Made by a program: the position numbers and the translations under genes. From a bacterium (lineage in GTDB: Bacteria > Armatimonadota > HRBIN16): a stretch of 5,862 nucleotides of DNA. Below the pieces are notes generated by a model. It worked only from the letters and a program-made list of their open reading frames with translations. It was not told where the DNA came from and ran no database searches. Every line of letters begins with the position of its first letter. Position 1 is the stretch's first letter. The DNA is taken from assembly GCA_025057335.1 (NCBI GenBank), contig JANWXG010000169.1:1-5862 (forward strand), in the 5' to 3' direction. Shown here in pieces: positions 4,666 to 5,862 of the stretch.

Positions 4666-5763
4666 ATGGAACATCTTGCGATATCGGTGAGCCTGATACA
4701 GAACGGTACGCCTCACGCGCACTGCGTGCTGGTGCGCAAGTCGGGTTCGGCACCCCAAAGTCCGGGCGCGCGTCTGATGGTGCAGCGCGATGGGGTAATG
4801 CACGGCACCATTGGCGGGGGCTGCGTGGAGATGGAAGTGCGACGCCTCGCCCTCAACGCCCTGCGCGGCGGGCAGGCGCAACTGCACGCCTTCCGCATGG
4901 ATGACGACTACGGCTACGACGACGGTCTCATCTGCGGGGGAAGGGTGTGGGTGTTCATTCAGCCCCATCCAGAGCGGTGGCTCCCCGCGCTGCAGGCGGC
5001 GCAACGCCTGCAGGAGAGCGGACAATCGGGTGCGTGGGTGCTGGTGACGAGCGGTCAAGCGAGCTTCGGCGACGCCTTCTGTGTGGGTGAGCAGGAGATC
5101 GTTCCCGACCCTCCTGAGGAATGGCGCGCCCCCTTGCAAGAGGTAGCGCAGCGGGCGTTGCAAGAGGAGAAGATGCTGTATGTGCCTCTCACAGAGGGGG
5201 TGGAGGCATACGTCGAGCCCGTGCAACCCTTGCCGCGACTAGTGCTGGTGGGGGCAGGGCATATCGCGCACGCGCTGGCGCCGATGGCGGCGTCAGCTGG
5301 CTTTGATGTTGTCGTTATCGACGACCGACCTTCTTTCGCCAACTCGGAGCGTTTTCCCGCTGCCTCCCGATGCATCGTGGGCGACATCGCGGGCAGCCTG
5401 CAGGAGCTGCCGACCGACTCGCGCACTTACATCGTGATTGTCACGCGCGGTCATCGGCACGACGCCGACGCGCTACGGGTGGCTTTGCACAAACCTGCCG
5501 CGTATGTGGGAATGATTGGCAGTAAGCGCAAGATTACCGTCATCTATCGCGACCTGCTGCAGCGCGGCGAAGCCACGCTGGAGCAACTGGCGCAGGTGTA
5601 CTCCCCGCTAGGGCTGGACATCGGCGCAGAGACGGTGGGCGAAATCGCGGTCAGCATCCTGGCGGAGCTGGTGGCAGTGCGTCGCGGTAAGCTGGACGGT
5701 CGAAATAAATCTTCTGTTGCCTCTTTGATGTCGCTCTACAACCCTTCGCTGGCAGCCCCCTGA
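4666..5763 (+). CDS. xdhC: XdhC/CoxI-family molybdenum hydroxylase maturation factor
   Basis: A 365-residue cytoplasmic protein of the XdhC/CoxI family. Members bind molybdenum cofactor and help sulfurate and insert it into xanthine dehydrogenase or CO dehydrogenase-like hydroxylases. The N-terminal XdhC/CoxI domain has GSAPQSPGARLMV (27-39) and the cofactor-region motif GTIGGGCVE (47-55) with C53, then ICGG (89-92) with C90. The C-terminal Rossmann domain begins with LVLVGAGHIAHALAP (192-206), acidic D219-D220 after beta-2, then VTRGHRHD (259-266), GMIGSKRK (282-289) and YSPLGLDIGAETVGEIAVSILAE (312-334, positions as landmark), where AETVGEIA replaces the more usual TPEEIA. Both domains are complete, so this is the two-domain form. 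No hydroxylase subunit gene is in the window; they may lie beyond 5862 or elsewhere. It has its own promoter and is divergent from the epimerase. Confidence 0.92.
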   Translation: MEHLAISVSLIQNGTPHAHCVLVRKSGSAPQSPGARLMVQRDGVMHGTIGGGCVEMEVRRLALNALRGGQAQLHAFRMDDDYGYDDGLICGGRVWVFIQPHPERWLPALQAAQRLQESGQSGAWVLVTSGQASFGDAFCVGEQEIVPDPPEEWRAPLQEVAQRALQEEKMLYVPLTEGVEAYVEPVQPLPRLVLVGAGHIAHALAPMAASAGFDVVVIDDRPSFANSERFPAASRCIVGDIAGSLQELPTDSRTYIVIVTRGHRHDADALRVALHKPAAYVGMIGSKRKITVIYRDLLQRGEATLEQLAQVYSPLGLDIGAETVGEIAVSILAELVAVRRGKLDGRNKSSVASLMSLYNPSLAAP

Positions 5764-5841
5764 GGCTCCTGTTTTGTTATTGTCATATTAAGAAATGGGA
5801 TACGTCTGGAATTCGTAGTCATCTTGTGCAGAAAATCTCAA
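5764..5841. other. AT-rich intergenic leader after xdhC
   Basis: Base composition changes sharply to AT-rich after the xdhC stop. A T-rich run (5771-5780) follows a 4-bp AGCC/GGCT stem across the stop codon, too short to call a terminator. TTGTCATATTA (5780-5790) resembles a single half of an enterobacterial Pho box but has no second half next to it. No gene is visible; the next gene must lie past the window edge. Confidence 0.4.
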
Positions 5842-5861
5842 TCTTAACAATTTCTTAACAA
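5842..5861 (+). promoter_or_regulatory. Pho-box-like direct repeat
   Basis: TCTTAACAA occurs at 5842-5850 and again at 5853-5861, an exact 9-base direct repeat with an 11-bp period. Read as CTTAACAA-TTT-CTTAACAA it fits the cyanobacterial Pho box (8-bp repeats of the YTTAAYY type with 3-bp gaps) except for one A, and as TTAACA-N5-TTAACA it fits the Bacillus PhoP box. These OmpR/PhoB-type regulators bind such repeats in tandem on one DNA face. It would control a gene to the right of the window, or possibly act leftwards; xdhC has its own promoter upstream. More repeat units may be cut off by the edge. Confidence 0.45.
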
Positions 5862-5862
5862 A

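Noticed and set aside
4526..4753. Longer epimerase reading from a GTG at 4753
   Set aside because: It would overlap the start of xdhC and both promoter elements, its added residues are low-complexity and unlike the family, and the ATG at 4525 has a strong ribosome site.
4636..5426. Minus-strand open frames opposite xdhC
   Set aside because: Compositional shadows rich in Arg, His and Ser; the plus-strand gene has full family motifs.
5754..5780. Possible intrinsic terminator for xdhC
   Set aside because: The stem is only AGCC/GGCT (4 bp) before a T-rich run; too weak to call.

Overview
The window looks like a GC-rich bacterial chromosome segment with six protein genes, mostly housekeeping or metabolic. 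All six have good family-level identities, and no phage, transposase, CRISPR, rRNA or tRNA gene is visible. Non-coding stretches carry short palindromic repeats whose reading frames give strings such as EGRAPSRP and EGEAPTEP. From memory, such strings recur in spurious proteins of Armatimonadota, Planctomycetota and Verrucomicrobiota. I therefore lean towards an environmental, possibly thermophilic, bacterium of that kind, but the phylum is a guess.

Layout. 1-309: no convincing gene; a palindromic repeat unit, degenerate repeat-like sequence, and hairpins that probably end the first gene. 310-855 (minus): WrbA/flavodoxin-like FMN protein. 856-1137: divergent intergenic region with the flavodoxin promoter, an inverted pair of repeat units, and a consensus extended -10 box only 9 nt before the next gene. 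1138-2388 (plus): 12-helix major facilitator superfamily (MFS) transporter, probably with a leaderless or nearly leaderless mRNA. 2434-3177 (plus): RsuA/RluB-type rRNA pseudouridine synthase, probably co-transcribed with the transporter. 3188-3595 (minus): three-repeat TPR protein, convergent with the synthase. 3677-4525 (minus): TIM-barrel sugar phosphate isomerase/epimerase, probably heading an operon that includes the TPR gene. 4526-4665: divergent promoter region. 4666-5763 (plus): XdhC/CoxI-type maturation factor for a molybdenum hydroxylase. 5764-5862: AT-rich leader for a gene outside the window, ending in a Pho-box-like direct repeat.

The genes do not form one obvious pathway. They look like three short transcription units (flavodoxin; transporter plus pseudouridine synthase; epimerase plus TPR) and an xdhC whose hydroxylase partners are not in view. 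The most interesting signals are non-coding: a repeat pair whose four differences are two compensated base pairs, a consensus promoter without a Shine-Dalgarno site, and the Pho-box-like repeat at the right edge. I see no convincing undescribed multi-gene system.
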